A DNA stretch of 64,000 nucleotides from Grimontia hollisae CIP 101886 (GCF_000176515.1 NZ_ADAQ01000011.1:248001-312000); one strand, 5' to 3'. Positions 9,653 to 20,655 are shown, counted from the first letter of the stretch. A program made the numbers and translations. The notes: generated by a model not told the origin, from the sequence alone.

Positions 9653-9937
9653 TTATTCCTTAACAGGGTCCATTCGCAGTTTATCTAGCTCCTGACGCTG
9701 TTTGTTCACCTGTTTTTTCAGCATAGCTGCCGACATACGCGCTTTTAGGTAAAGCATGCCACAAATTAGCCAGCCAAGCGCAAAACCGGTGCCAAATACT
9801 ACGCCCAAAAGCAGAGATAATCGAAACTCTCCCTGTGCAACCAGATAGTTAAAATTCACGACTTCCTGGTTCTGTGCACCAAGGGCGAGTGTGATAAGAA
9901 AACACAAGACGAGTAGTACGATACCAATAATCTTCAC
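9653..9937 (-). CDS. lapA: LapA (YciS), LPS assembly membrane protein
   Basis: This 94-residue protein has two membrane helices (about residues 3-20 and 40-62), the segment ALGAQNQEVVNFNYLVAQGE between them, and a charged C-terminal coil. These are the marks of LapA/YciS, the partner of LapB. I chose the GTG at 9937 because an AAGGGAG ribosome site lies just upstream and the product then matches known LapA; a longer in-frame extension has no support. Confidence 0.92.
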   Translation of the reverse strand: MKIIGIVLLVLCFLITLALGAQNQEVVNFNYLVAQGEFRLSLLLGVVFGTGFALGWLICGMLYLKARMSAAMLKKQVNKQRQELDKLRMDPVKE

Positions 9938-10005
9938 GGTCGCTCCCTTATTTTTCTCCGAATGATGATACGCAAAGGCGTCCAATCAAATGGTTACCGA
10001 ACTCT

Positions 10006-10061
10006 TATACCAAAACCGCCTCGATACGCACCCAGCGTACATATAAAGAGGTTTGGGTATA
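10006..10061. repeat. imperfect inverted repeat of the TATACCCAAA type upstream of lapA
   Basis: Arms TATACCAAAACCGCCTC and GAGGTTTGGGTATA pair with one mismatch and a small bulge around a 25-base loop. A related hairpin lies at 32600-32637, and half copies at 44836 and about 53437. It sits between ihfB and lapA and could be a small dispersed palindrome, a processing site or a weak terminator. Confidence 0.5.
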
Positions 10062-10110
10062 TCTGTGATTATGCAGTAATTTGGCTTGTCAGACCATTGC
10101 ATTAGACATA

Positions 10111-10146
10111 AAAAAAACGGCATACGAATGGCATGCCGTTTTTTTA
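10111..10146 (-). terminator. intrinsic terminator after ihfB
   Basis: ACGGCAT / ATGCCGT stem with a nine-base loop, flanked by A-runs on one side and T-runs on the other. It therefore has a U-tract in both orientations; on the minus strand it follows ihfB by about 12 bp. Confidence 0.8.
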
Positions 10147-10158
10147 TCCGAAATCGAA

Positions 10159-10440
10159 TCAGCGAATGTTGACCCGGTCGCGAAGCTCCTTGCCTGGTTT
10201 AAAGTGAGGAACGTACTTGCCGTCGAGCTCAACTTTGTCACCAGTCTTTGGATTTCGTCCAACACGAGGAGCGCGATAATGCAAAGAGAAACTACCAAAA
10301 CCACGAATCTCGATTCGGTCACCTTCTTCGAGTGTAGTGGCCATGTGCTCAAGGATTTCCTTGATGGCATCTTCTACCTGTTTGGCAGAAAGATGGGTTT
10401 GTTGACTACACAGCCTTTCGATCAACTCAGACTTCGTCAT
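10159..10440 (-). CDS. ihfB: integration host factor beta subunit
   Basis: This 93-residue DNA-bending protein pairs with IhfA. The beta-arm signature [12 protein letters not shown] and the C-terminal [14 protein letters not shown] are diagnostic. The ATG at 10440 follows a GGGGTGA ribosome site and gives the usual [10 protein letters not shown]; an in-frame GTG six bases upstream was rejected. It lies 74 bp downstream of rpsA, the usual arrangement in enteric bacteria and vibrios. Confidence 0.97.
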   Translation of the reverse strand: MTKSELIERLCSQQTHLSAKQVEDAIKEILEHMATTLEEGDRIEIRGFGSFSLHYRAPRVGRNPKTGDKVELDGKYVPHFKPGKELRDRVNIR

Positions 10441-10514
10441 ATTCACCCCGCTTTAGTATGTTTCTCAACAGTATAACTGTAGAGGGGGAAACTTTCCCCC
10501 TCACTTCACATTAA

Positions 10515-12185
10515 TTATTCGCTTTTCGCAGCTTTGAACGCGTCAGCCATTGCATTACCAAACGCAGCCTCATCAGCTTTGTTCAGTGTTGCCATCGCTT
10601 CTTGTTCTTCAGCTTCGTCTTTCGCGCGAACAGACAGGTTGATTACGCGGTTCTTACGATCAACACCGGTAAACTTCGCTTCAACTTCGTCGCCAACAGC
10701 CAGAACCAGCGTTGCATCTTCAACGCGGTCACGTGATGCTTCAGAAGCACGCAGGTAACCTTCAACGCCTTCGATCAGCTCAACGGTTGCGCCTTTCGCG
10801 TCAACTGCAGTCACTTTACCCTTAACAATCGCACCTTTCTTGTTGTCAGCCAGGTAGTTGTTGAATGGGTCTTCTTCCATCTGCTTGATGCCCAGAGAGA
10901 TACGCTCACGCTCAGCATCTACTTGCAGAACAACTGCAGAGATTTCGTCGCCTTTCTTGAAGTCGCGAACGGCTTCTTCACCAGCAACATTCCAAGAAAT
11001 GTCAGACAGGTGAACCAGACCATCGATGCCGCCTTCCAGACCAATGAAGATACCGAAGTCAGTGATAGACTTGATCTTACCAGTTACGCGATCGCCTTTG
11101 TTTTGCATTTCTGCAAACAGCTGCCATGGGTTCGCTTTACACTGCTTCAGACCCAGGCTGATACGGCGACGCTCTTCGTCGATGTCCAGAACCATAACTT
11201 CAACTTCGTCACCCACGTTAACAACTTTAGATGGGTGAATGTTCTTGTTAGTCCAGTCCATTTCAGACACGTGTACCAGACCTTCAACACCTTCTTCGAT
11301 TTCAACGAAGCAGCCGTAGTCAGTCAGGTTAGTTACACGACCAGTCAGTTTATGACCTTCTGGGTAACGGTTAGCGATTGCAACCCATGGATCTTCACCC
11401 AGTTGCTTCAGACCCAGAGATACGCGAGTGCGGTCACGGTCGAACTTCAGAACTTTAACGTTGATTTCGTCACCAACATTAACGATTTCTGATGGGTGCT
11501 TAACGCGTTTCCAAGCCATGTCAGTGATGTGCAGCAGGCCGTCAACACCGCCCAGATCTACGAATGCACCGTAGTCAGTCAGGTTCTTAACGATACCTTT
11601 AACTTCCATGCCTTCTTGCAGAGAAGCCAGCAGCTCATCACGCTCAACGCTGTTTTCAGATTCGATAACTGCGCGACGAGAAACAACAACGTTGTTGCGC
11701 TTCTGGTCCAGCTTGATAACTTTGAACTCCAGCTCTTTACCTTCCAGATGAGCAGTGTCGCGAACTGGACGAACGTCAACCAGTGAACCTGGCAGGAACG
11801 CACGAATACCGTTCAGCTCAACAGTGAAACCACCTTTCACTTTACCGTTGATAATACCGATAACAGTCTCAGCTTCTTCGTAAGCTTTCTCCAGCTGGAT
11901 CCAAGCTTCGTGGCGCTTCGCTTTTTCGCGAGACAGTTGAGTCTCACCGAAACCGTCTTCAATCGCGTCCAGTGCTACGTCTACTTCAGCACCAACTTCG
12001 ATTTCCAGCTCGCCAGCAGCGTTTTTGAACTGCTCTGCTGGGATAGAAGATTCAGATTTCAGGCCTGCGTCAACCAGAACGTAACCGTTCTCGATAGCAA
12101 CTACAGTACCTTTAACGATAGCACCTGGGCGGGTTTCTAGCTCTTTCAGAGATTCTTCAAAGAGTGAAGCAAAAGATTCAGTCAT
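10515..12185 (-). CDS. rpsA: 30S ribosomal protein S1
   Basis: This 556-residue protein has the six S1 RNA-binding repeats of the gammaproteobacterial protein, for example repeats containing [20 protein letters not shown] and [20 protein letters not shown]. It tethers mRNA to the small subunit. The ATG at 12185 gives the usual [15 protein letters not shown] start; five residues upstream were rejected. Codon use is strongly biased, as expected for a highly expressed gene. Upstream lies a short structured leader and then cmk. Confidence 0.98.
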   Translation of the reverse strand: MTESFASLFEESLKELETRPGAIVKGTVVAIENGYVLVDAGLKSESSIPAEQFKNAAGELEIEVGAEVDVALDAIEDGFGETQLSREKAKRHEAWIQLEKAYEEAETVIGIINGKVKGGFTVELNGIRAFLPGSLVDVRPVRDTAHLEGKELEFKVIKLDQKRNNVVVSRRAVIESENSVERDELLASLQEGMEVKGIVKNLTDYGAFVDLGGVDGLLHITDMAWKRVKHPSEIVNVGDEINVKVLKFDRDRTRVSLGLKQLGEDPWVAIANRYPEGHKLTGRVTNLTDYGCFVEIEEGVEGLVHVSEMDWTNKNIHPSKVVNVGDEVEVMVLDIDEERRRISLGLKQCKANPWQLFAEMQNKGDRVTGKIKSITDFGIFIGLEGGIDGLVHLSDISWNVAGEEAVRDFKKGDEISAVVLQVDAERERISLGIKQMEEDPFNNYLADNKKGAIVKGKVTAVDAKGATVELIEGVEGYLRASEASRDRVEDATLVLAVGDEVEAKFTGVDRKNRVINLSVRAKDEAEEQEAMATLNKADEAAFGNAMADAFKAAKSE

Positions 12186-12211
12186 TAATTTAATCTTCAA
12201 TATTTAAACTG

Positions 12212-12233
12212 CCACGGGTGTCCTACCTCGTGG
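12212..12233 (-). promoter_or_regulatory. hairpin in the rpsA leader
   Basis: CCACG and CGTGG arms with inner GG/CC pairs lie about 27 bp before the rpsA start codon. S1 is known to repress its own translation through leader hairpins in Escherichia coli; that this hairpin does so is an inference from position. Confidence 0.4.
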
Positions 12234-12279
12234 GGTTGATAGTAATGTCAGTCATCATCCTTGCGACCAACGGTTAAAC

Positions 12280-12301
12280 CCGCTGCTTCAGTGAGCAGCG
12301 G
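12280..12301 (-). terminator. hairpin spanning the cmk stop codon
   Basis: A perfect 8-bp stem (CCGCTGCT / AGCAGCGG) encloses the cmk TGA in its six-base loop. No U-tract follows, so it may act as a 3'-end protector or attenuator between cmk and rpsA rather than as a full terminator. Confidence 0.45.
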
Positions 12302-12974
12302 TAAGTTTACTTTCAATATAGGCCAATGCTTGCTCGAAAACCTGCTCAATGTTGAGAGAGGTGGAATCAAGGACCAATGCATCGTCCGCGGGACGCAATG
12401 GCGCGACAGCTCGGTTGCGGTCGCGATCATCACGTTCCTGAATTTCGCTTAAAAGGCGGTCAAAGTTAACATCTAACCCCTTTTGTTGCAACTGATTCAT
12501 GCGGCGCTGGGCGCGTTCTTCCGCGCTGGCATCAAGGAAAATTTTAACCTCGGCTTTGGGGAAAACCACGGTGCCCATATCCCGGCCATCTGCAACCAGT
12601 CCGGGGGCTTCTGCAAACGCACGTTGGCGGCGCAATAACGCTTCACGGACACGTGGCAGCGCGGCAACTTTCGATGCAGCCATGCCGGTTTCCTCTTTAC
12701 GTAACTCACCCGAAACATCCTCACCTTCAAGGATGACTTTCACCAACTCGCCCTCGGCTTTGAACTGGACATCAAGATGGGCAGCCAAGGGGACCAGCGC
12801 CTCTTCAGAATCGGGGTCTACACCGTGATGAATCGCTGCCAGTGCCAGTACGCGATAAATCGCACCGGAATCAAGCAGATGCCAGCCCAGCTTTTCCGCC
12901 AACAGCATACAAAGGGTCCCTTTTCCGGCACCACTTGGGCCATCAACGGTAATTACGGGCGCATGGGTAGACAT
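12288..12974 (-). CDS. cmk: cytidylate kinase
   Basis: This 228-residue kinase phosphorylates CMP and dCMP. The phosphate-binding loop GPSGAGKG (residues 12-19) is followed by the CMP-binding segment [14 protein letters not shown] and the lid segment [14 protein letters not shown]. The ATG at 12974 follows a GGAG site; four upstream residues were rejected. It precedes rpsA, as in most proteobacteria. Confidence 0.97.
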   Translation of the reverse strand: MSTHAPVITVDGPSGAGKGTLCMLLAEKLGWHLLDSGAIYRVLALAAIHHGVDPDSEEALVPLAAHLDVQFKAEGELVKVILEGEDVSGELRKEETGMAASKVAALPRVREALLRRQRAFAEAPGLVADGRDMGTVVFPKAEVKIFLDASAEERAQRRMNQLQQKGLDVNFDRLLSEIQERDDRDRNRAVAPLRPADDALVLDSTSLNIEQVFEQALAYIESKLTAAH

Positions 12975-13082
12975 ACAATTCTCCAAAACGTTAGAAAATA
13001 GAGTAGATTACTGTGCGGCGATTCTGCCAAAGCGAGCAAACTACTCCATAGAATCGGTGGCGTATTATAGGGAAGTCTGGAT

Positions 13083-13113
13083 AAAAAAAACAGGTCAGCA
13101 ACACGCTGACCTG
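13083..13113 (-). terminator. intrinsic terminator after aroA
   Basis: Nine-bp perfect stem (CAGGTCAGC / GCTGACCTG), five-base loop and eight T residues on the minus strand, 29 bp after the aroA stop. Confidence 0.9.
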
Positions 13114-13141
13114 CTCTGTCATTGTTCCGTTCAATGTGATG

Positions 13142-14425
13142 TTAGCTTTCCGACAATGCGCTCAGTTTGTCGAAATAATCCGGAAACGTCTTTGAGGTAC
13201 ACGTCGGATCATTGATGGTTACCGGAGTATCACTCAACGCCACCAGCGAAAAACACATTGCCATGCGGTGATCGTCATAGGTGTCAATCGCGGCGTGTTT
13301 CAGGTTCGCAGTGGGTGTGATCTTGATATAATCCTCACCTTCTTCGACGTCAGCCCCGACTTTACGCAGTTCTGTAGCCATGGCGGAAAGACGATCCGTT
13401 TCTTTTACACGCCAGTTATACACATTCCGGATAACGGTGGTCCCTTGTGCAAACAGTGCTGTGGTGGCGATGGTCATCGCGGCATCCGGAATATGGTTGA
13501 AATCCATATCGACCGCTTTCAGCTCACCGCGACGGGCAATCACATAGTCATCGCCCCATTCGATGTCTGCTCCCATGGCGGCTAATGCATCAGCAAACTT
13601 CACATCGCCCTGAACGCTTTTCTTTCCAATGCCGGTAACCTTTACCTCACCGCCTTTAATTGCAGCGGCGGCGAGGAAATAGGACGCAGAGGATGCATCT
13701 CCTTCAACCAGAAAATCACCCGGTGCGATGTAAGTTTGATTTCCTTTTACGTCAAAGGTCTTGTAGTCATTGTTTACCACTTGCACGCCGAACTGCGCCA
13801 TGATGTGCAACGTGATGTCAATGTATGGCTTGGAGACCAAATCACCTTTGATACGGATATGGGTATCTCCGCTGAAAAGCGGTGCAGTCATCAATAGCGC
13901 GGTCAGAAACTGACTGGAAATAGAGCCATCAATTTCCACATCGCCTCCCTGGATCGCTTTACTGGCGATCTTAAGTGGCGGATAGTGTTCATTTTCCAGA
14001 TAAGTGACATCGGCTCCCACGGTGCGCATCGCATCGATAAGATGCCCAATGGGGCGCTCCTTCATACGCGGCTCCCCCGTCAGCACATAGTTGCCTTCGC
14101 CAAGGCAAAGCGCAGCGGCTAATGGTCGCATCGCTGTACCGGCATTCCCCAGAAACAGCTCCATCGGTTCAGAGGTTTTAAATGGCGAGCCCAAACCTTC
14201 AACCACACACTCTGTTTTGTCTTCCGACAATTGATAAGACACGCCGAGTTTGCCCAGTGCGTTGAGCATGTGGCGAATATCATCACTGTCTAACAGGTTG
14301 GTTAAACGGGTCGTCCCTTTTGCTAGGGCGGCTAAAAGAAGTGCTCGGTTCGACACGCTTTTCGAGCCGGGAAGATTTACTTCACCATGAATCTTAGAAA
14401 TGGGTTGTAATGTCAACTGCTCCAT
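13142..14425 (-). CDS. aroA: 3-phosphoshikimate 1-carboxyvinyltransferase (EPSP synthase)
   Basis: This 427-residue enzyme catalyses the sixth step of the shikimate pathway. The substrate loop [18 protein letters not shown], the [14 protein letters not shown] motif and the late [19 protein letters not shown] segment are all intact, so it should be active and of the glyphosate-sensitive class I type. The ATG at 14425 gives the usual MEQLTLQPI; 18 upstream residues were rejected. It is followed by its own terminator, so it is not co-transcribed with cmk. Confidence 0.97.
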   Translation of the reverse strand: MEQLTLQPISKIHGEVNLPGSKSVSNRALLLAALAKGTTRLTNLLDSDDIRHMLNALGKLGVSYQLSEDKTECVVEGLGSPFKTSEPMELFLGNAGTAMRPLAAALCLGEGNYVLTGEPRMKERPIGHLIDAMRTVGADVTYLENEHYPPLKIASKAIQGGDVEIDGSISSQFLTALLMTAPLFSGDTHIRIKGDLVSKPYIDITLHIMAQFGVQVVNNDYKTFDVKGNQTYIAPGDFLVEGDASSASYFLAAAAIKGGEVKVTGIGKKSVQGDVKFADALAAMGADIEWGDDYVIARRGELKAVDMDFNHIPDAAMTIATTALFAQGTTVIRNVYNWRVKETDRLSAMATELRKVGADVEEGEDYIKITPTANLKHAAIDTYDDHRMAMCFSLVALSDTPVTINDPTCTSKTFPDYFDKLSALSES

Positions 14426-14528
14426 CTGAACAACATAGATCCTTAATTTTTCGTTTCCCGAGAGTATCGAAAAAGCCACGCGGGGGCTACCCTTTGCGGC
14501 GTCTAAACATCAATTTCAAAGTAATGCT

Positions 14529-14621
14529 TTAACGAGTCATTTTCTTCACAAAAACCACAACGAACAGGGCAATAGTAAAGCTGCCAGTGAATGCTCCTGA
14601 GACGGCAACCAATCCCGACAC
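14529..14621 (-). CDS. possible 30-residue membrane peptide between xanP and aroA
   Basis: A GTG at 14621 with a GGAG site six bases upstream opens a 30-codon frame. The product has a short N-terminal part, one hydrophobic helix (FTIALFVVVFV) and a basic KKMTR tail, the layout of a small single-span membrane protein. An ATG at 14633 would give 34 residues but has an AGGG directly abutting it. The frame lies in a 290-bp space with no other gene. I do not recognise the family, and the gene is uncertain without conservation data. Confidence 0.4.
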   Translation of the reverse strand: MSGLVAVSGAFTGSFTIALFVVVFVKKMTR

Positions 14622-14716
14622 AACTATCTCCATCCCTGAGCGTTGTAAGGTTAGAGGTTTAAAGGAAGGGTAGCGGCGAGACTGCTTCCCCCCACCACCC
14701 TTTTGGGAAGATTCCG

Positions 14717-16096
14717 TTAGTTATGCTTTGAAGGGGATTCCGGCGGTAGCACCATATTCAATATAATGGCGGTTAAACCACCGGCAGCCATGCCGGAAGA
14801 AAGGATATTTTTCACCCACTCAGGCATAAATTGCAGGATTTCCGGCTTCTGTGCGATACCCAATCCCATCGAGAAAGAAAGTGCCATGATAAGGATCGCA
14901 CGCCGGTTTAGCTCACAACGCGAGATAATACGGATGCCAGACGCAGCGATCGTGCCAAACATTACAATTGTTGCACCACCAAGAACAGGCTCAGGGATCA
15001 GCTGTACCAATGTCGCAACGCTAGGCAAAAGCCCCAGAATCACTAACATACCCGCGACAAAGTAGCCAATATATCGGCTCGCAACCCCCGTCAGCTGGAT
15101 AATACCGTTATTCTGGCTGAACGTGGAGTTAGGGAAACTGTTCAGCACTGCAGCAAGCGCAGAGTTGACACCATCTGCCAACACACCGCCTTTGATGCGC
15201 TTCATGTAAATAGGGCCAGCAACCGGCTGCTCTGAAGTTTCAGACGTGGCAGTGATATCACCAATCGCTTCCAGTGATGTCACAAGAAAAACAATGATAA
15301 GCGGAATGAGCAACGCAAAATCAAAAGAGATGCCATATTGCATTGGCTGTGGGATAGCAAAAAGTGCCACCTCCTGTGCCGGTGCTGTGTTCACCATACC
15401 CAGGGCGAAAGCAATCAGGGTGCCGACGGTCATTGCGATCACAATGGAGGAAACGCGCAGATAAGGGTTATCAATACGGTTCAGCAACACAATTACCGCC
15501 AATACAGAACCGGCCAGCAGCAGATTTTTCAGGTCACCAAATGTGCCGTCCTCAATTGCCGCATACCCCCCGCCCATTGATGTTAAACCGACCTGGATCA
15601 GGGTAAGACCAATCAGGGTGACGACGATACCGGAAACCAGAGGCGTAATAATACGTTGGGCATGTTCCAGTACACGGGACAAAAACACTTCTGTCAGCGA
15701 GGCAACCATAATGGTCCCAAAGATAGCAGCCATCATGGTTTCCGTTGGCGTACCGCCAGCCTTCATCGCCAAACCAGCGCCGATAATGGGACCAAGAAAA
15801 TTAAAACTGGTACCCTGGATAGACAGTAACCCAGAGCCAAGCGGGCCAAACGTGCGGATTTGGATAAAAGAAGCGATGCCCGACGCAAAAAGCGACATGC
15901 TGACGATGGTATTGGTGTCCGATGCCGGTAAACCAAGTGCCTGACAAATGATCAATGAAGGGGTAACAACCGCCACAAACATAGCGAGAAGATGCTGAAA
16001 AGCAGCAAAAAGTGTCTGGGGAAGTGGTGGCCTGTCATCAAGACGATAAACCAATTCCGAAGGGCGGACATTTCCGGCGTCGCGTAACGTGCTCAT
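14717..16096 (-). CDS. xanP: XanP, xanthine:proton symporter (NCS2 family)
   Basis: This 459-residue membrane protein has the NCS2 nucleobase transporter fold with about 14 hydrophobic segments. The N-terminal [22 protein letters not shown] and the [20 protein letters not shown] and [17 protein letters not shown] segments match Escherichia coli XanP more closely than the uracil carrier UraA. It should import xanthine. It lies far upstream of aroA and has a long leader with a strong hairpin at 16151-16199. The AGG ribosome site lies eight to nine bases before the ATG. Confidence 0.88.
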   Translation of the reverse strand: MSTLRDAGNVRPSELVYRLDDRPPLPQTLFAAFQHLLAMFVAVVTPSLIICQALGLPASDTNTIVSMSLFASGIASFIQIRTFGPLGSGLLSIQGTSFNFLGPIIGAGLAMKAGGTPTETMMAAIFGTIMVASLTEVFLSRVLEHAQRIITPLVSGIVVTLIGLTLIQVGLTSMGGGYAAIEDGTFGDLKNLLLAGSVLAVIVLLNRIDNPYLRVSSIVIAMTVGTLIAFALGMVNTAPAQEVALFAIPQPMQYGISFDFALLIPLIIVFLVTSLEAIGDITATSETSEQPVAGPIYMKRIKGGVLADGVNSALAAVLNSFPNSTFSQNNGIIQLTGVASRYIGYFVAGMLVILGLLPSVATLVQLIPEPVLGGATIVMFGTIAASGIRIISRCELNRRAILIMALSFSMGLGIAQKPEILQFMPEWVKNILSSGMAAGGLTAIILNMVLPPESPSKHN

Positions 16097-16150
16097 TGTA
16101 TATACCTGTTAAAACTTACCTGCTGCAATACGCTGAATGGGTAAAGCAGT

Positions 16151-16199
16151 TGTTTGAATACATTCCTCTGTGATTGCTGTTACTCAGAGTATTCAAACA
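16151..16199 (-). promoter_or_regulatory. long palindromic hairpin in the xanP leader
   Basis: A perfect 10-bp inverted repeat (TGTTTGAATA / TATTCAAACA) encloses a second 5-bp stem (CTCTG / CAGAG), giving a two-part hairpin 55 bp before the xanP start. On the minus strand a 15-codon frame begins inside its 3' side (about 16164) and ends before xanP. No known purine riboswitch core was recognised. It may be an operator for a dimeric repressor or an RNA control element. Confidence 0.5.
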
Positions 16200-16426
16200 G
16201 TTAAGTGATTGGGCTGAAGGAAATTGGGCGCCATTTTATAATGGAAAAACACAAAAGCAATCGTTTGCGCACAATGCTTGCACTAAGTGGTCAACTTTTG
16301 TTCCGATTTAACATCATCATGGGAAGACGAAAAAAACAGGCGAAGGAGAGCATGCTTTCAAAGGATGGAAAGAAAATATAGAGGCACACTTATTTAAAAC
16401 ACGCTTCAAGCTGTGCAAAAACGAAC
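16200..16426. other. intergenic space between serC terminator and xanP leader
   Basis: No gene or good small frame was seen here. On the minus strand a TATAAA sequence near 16237-16242 could be the -10 box for xanP, but no good -35 box lies at the right distance. Confidence 0.4.
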
Positions 16427-16453
16427 AAAAAAACCGCCGGCTTGCGGCGGTTT
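16427..16453 (-). terminator. intrinsic terminator after serC
   Basis: AAACCGCC / GGCGGTTT stem extended by an inner G-C pair, five-base loop, then a T-rich tail on the minus strand, 18 bp after the serC stop. Confidence 0.85.
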
Positions 16454-16470
16454 CTCCGTTAAAAGCGAAA

Positions 16471-17553
16471 TTATGCGTTTTTGGCTTCAAAGTCTCGCAT
16501 AAACGTAACCAATGCCTGAACGCCTTCCAGCGACATTGCGTTATAAATGGAAGCACGCATGCCCCCCACATCACGGTGACCTTTCAGTGCTTTCAGGCCT
16601 GCCGCATCAGACGCTTGCAGGAACTTGGCATCCAGCTCGGGGTTTGCCAGCTGGAAGGGCACATTCATCAACGAACGGTTATCCGAATGGATATTGTTCA
16701 CATAGAAGTCAGAGCCATCAATGAAGTCATAAAGTAGTGCGGCTTTTTCTTCATTCTTCTGTTGCATTGCTTCCACACCGCCCTGTTCTTTCAGCCATTT
16801 GTAGACTTCTCCAGCCAGATACCAACCAAAGGTCGGCGGCGTATTGAACATGGATTCTTTATTGGCCAGTGTGGTGTAGTCCAACACATTTGGCAGGAAA
16901 TCTTTCGCTCGGCCCAGCAGATCGTCCCGAACGATCACCAAGGTAATACCCGCGGGACCGATGTTTTTCTGCGCACCCGCGTAAATAACACCGTATTTTG
17001 ATACATCGATCGGACGTGAAAGAATGGTCGAAGACATATCGGCCACGATAGGCTTATCGGTAGTTGGCAAATCACGGATTTCAATACCGTCGATGGTCTC
17101 ATTCGGGCAGAAATGAACATACGCCGAGTCGCTACTCAGCTTCCAGTCTTTAGCAGGAAGAATGGCACGCTTACCATCAATGTCTGTTTTTACATTGATG
17201 ACATTGGGTGTGCAATATTTCTTCGCTTCGTTCACAGCACTTGCAGCCCAGTATCCACCATCTACATAATCGGCGATGGTGTTGCTGCCCAACAAGTTCA
17301 TTGGGACGGCAGCAAACTGCGCACGGGCGCCGCCCTGTGCATAGAGAACATGGTAATTGTCAGGAATAGACAGCAGGTCACGGAGGTTTTTCTCGGCTTC
17401 TTCAACGACAGCGAGAAACTCTTTACTGCGGTGAGAAATCTCCATGACTGACGAGCCTAAGCCGTTCCAGTTTGTCAGCTCATCCTGTACTTTTTCCAGA
17501 ACCGCTTCCGGCAACATCGCCGGGCCAGCAGAGAAGTTATAGACCTTTTCCAT
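16471..17553 (-). CDS. serC: phosphoserine aminotransferase
   Basis: This 360-residue PLP enzyme acts in serine and pyridoxine synthesis. It starts [20 protein letters not shown] as expected, and the PLP lysine sits in [12 protein letters not shown] at about residues 191-202. An AGGAG lies 12 bases before the ATG, which is a long spacing. It is flanked by its own terminator downstream and by the gyrA terminator upstream, so it is a single-gene unit. Confidence 0.97.
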   Translation of the reverse strand: MEKVYNFSAGPAMLPEAVLEKVQDELTNWNGLGSSVMEISHRSKEFLAVVEEAEKNLRDLLSIPDNYHVLYAQGGARAQFAAVPMNLLGSNTIADYVDGGYWAASAVNEAKKYCTPNVINVKTDIDGKRAILPAKDWKLSSDSAYVHFCPNETIDGIEIRDLPTTDKPIVADMSSTILSRPIDVSKYGVIYAGAQKNIGPAGITLVIVRDDLLGRAKDFLPNVLDYTTLANKESMFNTPPTFGWYLAGEVYKWLKEQGGVEAMQQKNEEKAALLYDFIDGSDFYVNNIHSDNRSLMNVPFQLANPELDAKFLQASDAAGLKALKGHRDVGGMRASIYNAMSLEGVQALVTFMRDFEAKNA

Positions 17554-17751
17554 GATTTAAGAATGCTCCTGCATTAAATCGCATGTTTATGGCTTTCTAA
17601 TGTGTTAACAGGGAATAGTGCCCCCGATAGCGCCCAGTACTGGGGACGGTAACACGCCACGGTAGATTGTTGTTCATTTTGTTTTATCACCTTTTTTATT
17701 CGATTGGAACGGAAAACAGGGATCTATTTCCTCCACAATTTAAAAGGGGAT

Positions 17752-17780
17752 AAAAAAAACGCAGCGAACGCTGCGTTTTT
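17752..17780 (-). terminator. intrinsic terminator after gyrA
   Basis: CGCAGCG / CGCTGCG stem with an AA loop, flanked by eight A and five T residues; on the minus strand it lies 27 bp past the gyrA stop codon. Confidence 0.9.
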
Positions 17781-17806
17781 CAGATTTATGAAGACAATGC
17801 TACATA

Positions 17807-20434
17807 TTACTCGTCACTGGCTTCATCATTTGCAGCATCTTCTGCAGGCACCTCAGACACGGTCTGGGTTGCCAGTTCGCCGCCTTCCTCTGATGGAAGC
17901 AGCTCTTCTTCTGGCTCTTCAATACGTTGAAGACCAACAACCCGCTCCCCTTCTGAGGTACGAATCAATCGAACACCCTGGGTGTTACGGCCCACCTGGC
18001 TAACTTCTGCTACACGTGTGCGCACCAGCGTACCGCCATTGGTGATCATCATAAACTCGTAACCGGTGTCTACCTGTACCGCACCAACAACACAGCCATT
18101 GCGCTCAGAGACTTTGATAGAAACAACACCCTGAGTTGCACGGCTCTTCGCCGGGTACTCACAAAGCTCAGTACGCTTACCGTAACCGTTCTCAGTCACA
18201 GTCAGCACATCACCTTCGTTGTGAGGAACAATCAGGGAAACAACTTTGTCACCTTCGGCCAGTTTGATACCACGAACACCTGCCGCCGTCCGGCCCATTG
18301 CACGGACCTGGCTTTCATGGAAGCGAACCACTTTACCTGATTTCGAGAACAACATGACGTCGTTATCACCCCAGGTAATATCAACGCCGATCAATGAATC
18401 CCCCTCACGCAGGTTGACGGCAATGATACCGGCACTGCGAGGGCGGCTGAAGTCGGTCAGAGGGGTCTTCTTCACAGTGCCGTCGCTGGTTGCCATGAAG
18501 ACAAACTTGTCATCTTCGTATTCTTTCACTGGAAGGATCGCGGTGATGCGCTCATCCTGTTCCAGCGGCAACAGGTTAACGATAGGTTTACCACGTGCAG
18601 TACGTGATGCCAGCGGCAACTGGTAAACCTTCAGCCAGTACATACGGCCACGGGTTGAGAAGCACAGAATAGTATCGTGAGTGTTCGCGACCAGAAGACG
18701 CTCAATAAAATCTTCTTCCTTCATGCGGGTCGCTGACTTACCTTTACCACCACGGCGCTGCGCTTCGTAATCGGTAAGAGGTTGATACTTCACGTAACCT
18801 TCGTGCGACAGGGTAACAACCACATCTTCCTGGTTGATCAGATCTTCGATATCGATGTCAGCGCTTGCTGCGGTAATTTCAGTACGGCGCTCATCACCAA
18901 ACCCGTCACGCACCGCTTCCAGCTCTTCACGGATCACTTCCATCAAACGCTCAGGGCTGGACAGGATGAACATCAACTCGCCGATCAGTGTCAGCAGTTC
19001 TTTGTATTCATCCAGAATTTTCTCGTGCTCAAGGCCGGTCAGTTTATGAAGACGCAGATCCAGGATAGCCTGGGCCTGTTGTTCGGTCAGGTAGTACTTA
19101 CCATCACGGACACCGAACTCATCTTCCAACCACTCAGGGCGTGCTGCATCAACGCCGGTCGCTTCCAGCATGACAGCCACAGTACCCAGATCCCAACCAC
19201 GGTTTTGCAGCGCTTCACGTGCAACCGCCGGAGTTTGGGCATTACGGATAAGCTCGATAATTTCATCGATATTTGCCAGCGCAATTGCCAGACCTTCCAG
19301 GATATGGGCACGGTCACGGGCTTTACGCAGTTCGAAAATAGTACGACGTGTCACCACTTCACGGCGGTGGTTCACGAAGCACTTCAGCATGTCTTTCAGG
19401 TTGAACAGGCGTGGCTGGTTGTTATCCAACGCAACCATGTTGATGCCGAAAGAAGTTTGCAGCTGAGTCTGAGCGTACAGGTTGTTGAGAATAACTTCTG
19501 CCACCGCGTCACGCTTACATTCAATGACAATGCGCATACCGTCTTTGTCTGACTCGTCACGCAATGCACTGATGCCTTCAATCTTCTTATCTTTCACCAG
19601 CTCGGCGATCTTTTCGATCAAGCGGGCTTTGTTAACCTGATAAGGGATCTCAGTAACAACAATGGTTTCTTTGCCATTCTTGTCGGTTTCAATATCCGCT
19701 TTAGAACGCAGGTAAATCTTACCTCGACCGGTACGGTAGGCATCTTCAATACCTTTGCGGCCGTTGATCATCGCCGCAGTCGGGAAGTCCGGACCAGGGA
19801 TGTGGGTCATTAGCTCTTCGATCGTGATGTCTTCATTCTCGATATAAGCCAGACAGCCATTCACCACTTCGGTCAAGTTGTGTGGAGGAATATTGGTCGC
19901 CATACCTACAGCGATACCGGATGCACCGTTAACCAACAGGTTGGGGATTCGGGTTGGCATCACCTCTGGGATCTGCTCTGTACCGTCATAGTTAGGAACG
20001 TAATCGACCGTTTCTTTGTCCAGATCCGCCAACAGTTCGTGGGCAATTTTCGCCATACGAACTTCGGTGTAACGCATTGCCGCTGCGGAGTCACCGTCAA
20101 TCGAACCGAAGTTACCCTGGCCATCGACCAGCATGTAACGCAGTGAGAACGGCTGAGCCATACGAACAATGGTGTCGTAAACAGCGCTGTCACCGTGTGG
20201 GTGGTATTTACCGATCACATCGCCGACAACACGTGCAGATTTTTTATATGCTTTGTTCCAGTCATTGCCCAGTACATTCATCGCGAAAAGAACACGGCGG
20301 TGTACAGGCTTCAGACCATCACGCACATCGGGAAGAGCACGACCCACGATAACGGACATCGCGTAGTCGAGGTATGAGCTTTTCAGCTCCTCTTCAATGT
20401 TGACAGGCGTGATCTCTTTAGCAAGATCGCTCAT
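17807..20434 (-). CDS. gyrA: DNA gyrase subunit A
   Basis: This 875-residue protein cuts and rejoins DNA during negative supercoiling. The catalytic tyrosine lies in [11 protein letters not shown] (about residue 122), the quinolone region reads HGDSAVYDT with wild-type Ser83 and Asp87, and the GyrA box QRRGGKG is present. The C-terminal tail is acidic ([14 protein letters not shown] and onward). It is read away from ubiG across a 710-bp gap. No resistance substitutions were seen. Confidence 0.98.
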   Translation of the reverse strand: MSDLAKEITPVNIEEELKSSYLDYAMSVIVGRALPDVRDGLKPVHRRVLFAMNVLGNDWNKAYKKSARVVGDVIGKYHPHGDSAVYDTIVRMAQPFSLRYMLVDGQGNFGSIDGDSAAAMRYTEVRMAKIAHELLADLDKETVDYVPNYDGTEQIPEVMPTRIPNLLVNGASGIAVGMATNIPPHNLTEVVNGCLAYIENEDITIEELMTHIPGPDFPTAAMINGRKGIEDAYRTGRGKIYLRSKADIETDKNGKETIVVTEIPYQVNKARLIEKIAELVKDKKIEGISALRDESDKDGMRIVIECKRDAVAEVILNNLYAQTQLQTSFGINMVALDNNQPRLFNLKDMLKCFVNHRREVVTRRTIFELRKARDRAHILEGLAIALANIDEIIELIRNAQTPAVAREALQNRGWDLGTVAVMLEATGVDAARPEWLEDEFGVRDGKYYLTEQQAQAILDLRLHKLTGLEHEKILDEYKELLTLIGELMFILSSPERLMEVIREELEAVRDGFGDERRTEITAASADIDIEDLINQEDVVVTLSHEGYVKYQPLTDYEAQRRGGKGKSATRMKEEDFIERLLVANTHDTILCFSTRGRMYWLKVYQLPLASRTARGKPIVNLLPLEQDERITAILPVKEYEDDKFVFMATSDGTVKKTPLTDFSRPRSAGIIAVNLREGDSLIGVDITWGDNDVMLFSKSGKVVRFHESQVRAMGRTAAGVRGIKLAEGDKVVSLIVPHNEGDVLTVTENGYGKRTELCEYPAKSRATQGVVSIKVSERNGCVVGAVQVDTGYEFMMITNGGTLVRTRVAEVSQVGRNTQGVRLIRTSEGERVVGLQRIEEPEEELLPSEEGGELATQTVSEVPAEDAANDEASDE

Positions 20435-20623
20435 GGAGCCAATATCCCTCAGGTAAGTATGTCAAAAATGACTACGTGCAAGACAGGGGAGAATACCATA
20501 AAAGCAGGGCAAGAGTCACAGCTTAAACCCGAGATAAATCACGAATTACTCTTATTTTGGCGCTCTAACACGCGACAGGGCGAAAAAACATGCAACCTCA
20601 GGGTAGAACCAGCAAAAATCCAG
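20435..20623. other. gyrA upstream region
   Basis: This stretch should hold the gyrA promoter on the minus strand. I saw no convincing -35/-10 pair and no gene. A short frame beginning near 20459 on the plus strand has no ribosome site and was not accepted. Confidence 0.4.
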
Positions 20624-20655
20624 AAAAAGGCTCTGTGGCGCTCAGGGGTCTTTTT
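20624..20655. terminator. orphan terminator-like hairpin between gyrA and the small-protein cassette
   Basis: A-run, then GGCTCTG pairs with CAGGGGTC around a seven-base loop (about 12 pairs, one bulged G), then TTTTT. It has a U-tract in both orientations. No annotated gene ends here, so it may end a small RNA or shield gyrA from transcription coming from the right. Confidence 0.45.

Noticed and set aside
10923-11492. 189-codon plus-strand frame opposite rpsA
   Set aside because: It is an antisense shadow produced by the biased codon use of rpsA; its product is low-complexity and has no ribosome site.
16097-16320. Purine riboswitch upstream of xanP
   Set aside because: The conserved purine-aptamer core was not found; only the palindromic hairpin is visible.
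18782-19552. 256-codon plus-strand frame opposite gyrA
   Set aside because: Antisense shadow of a strongly conserved gene; no ribosome site and no family resemblance.
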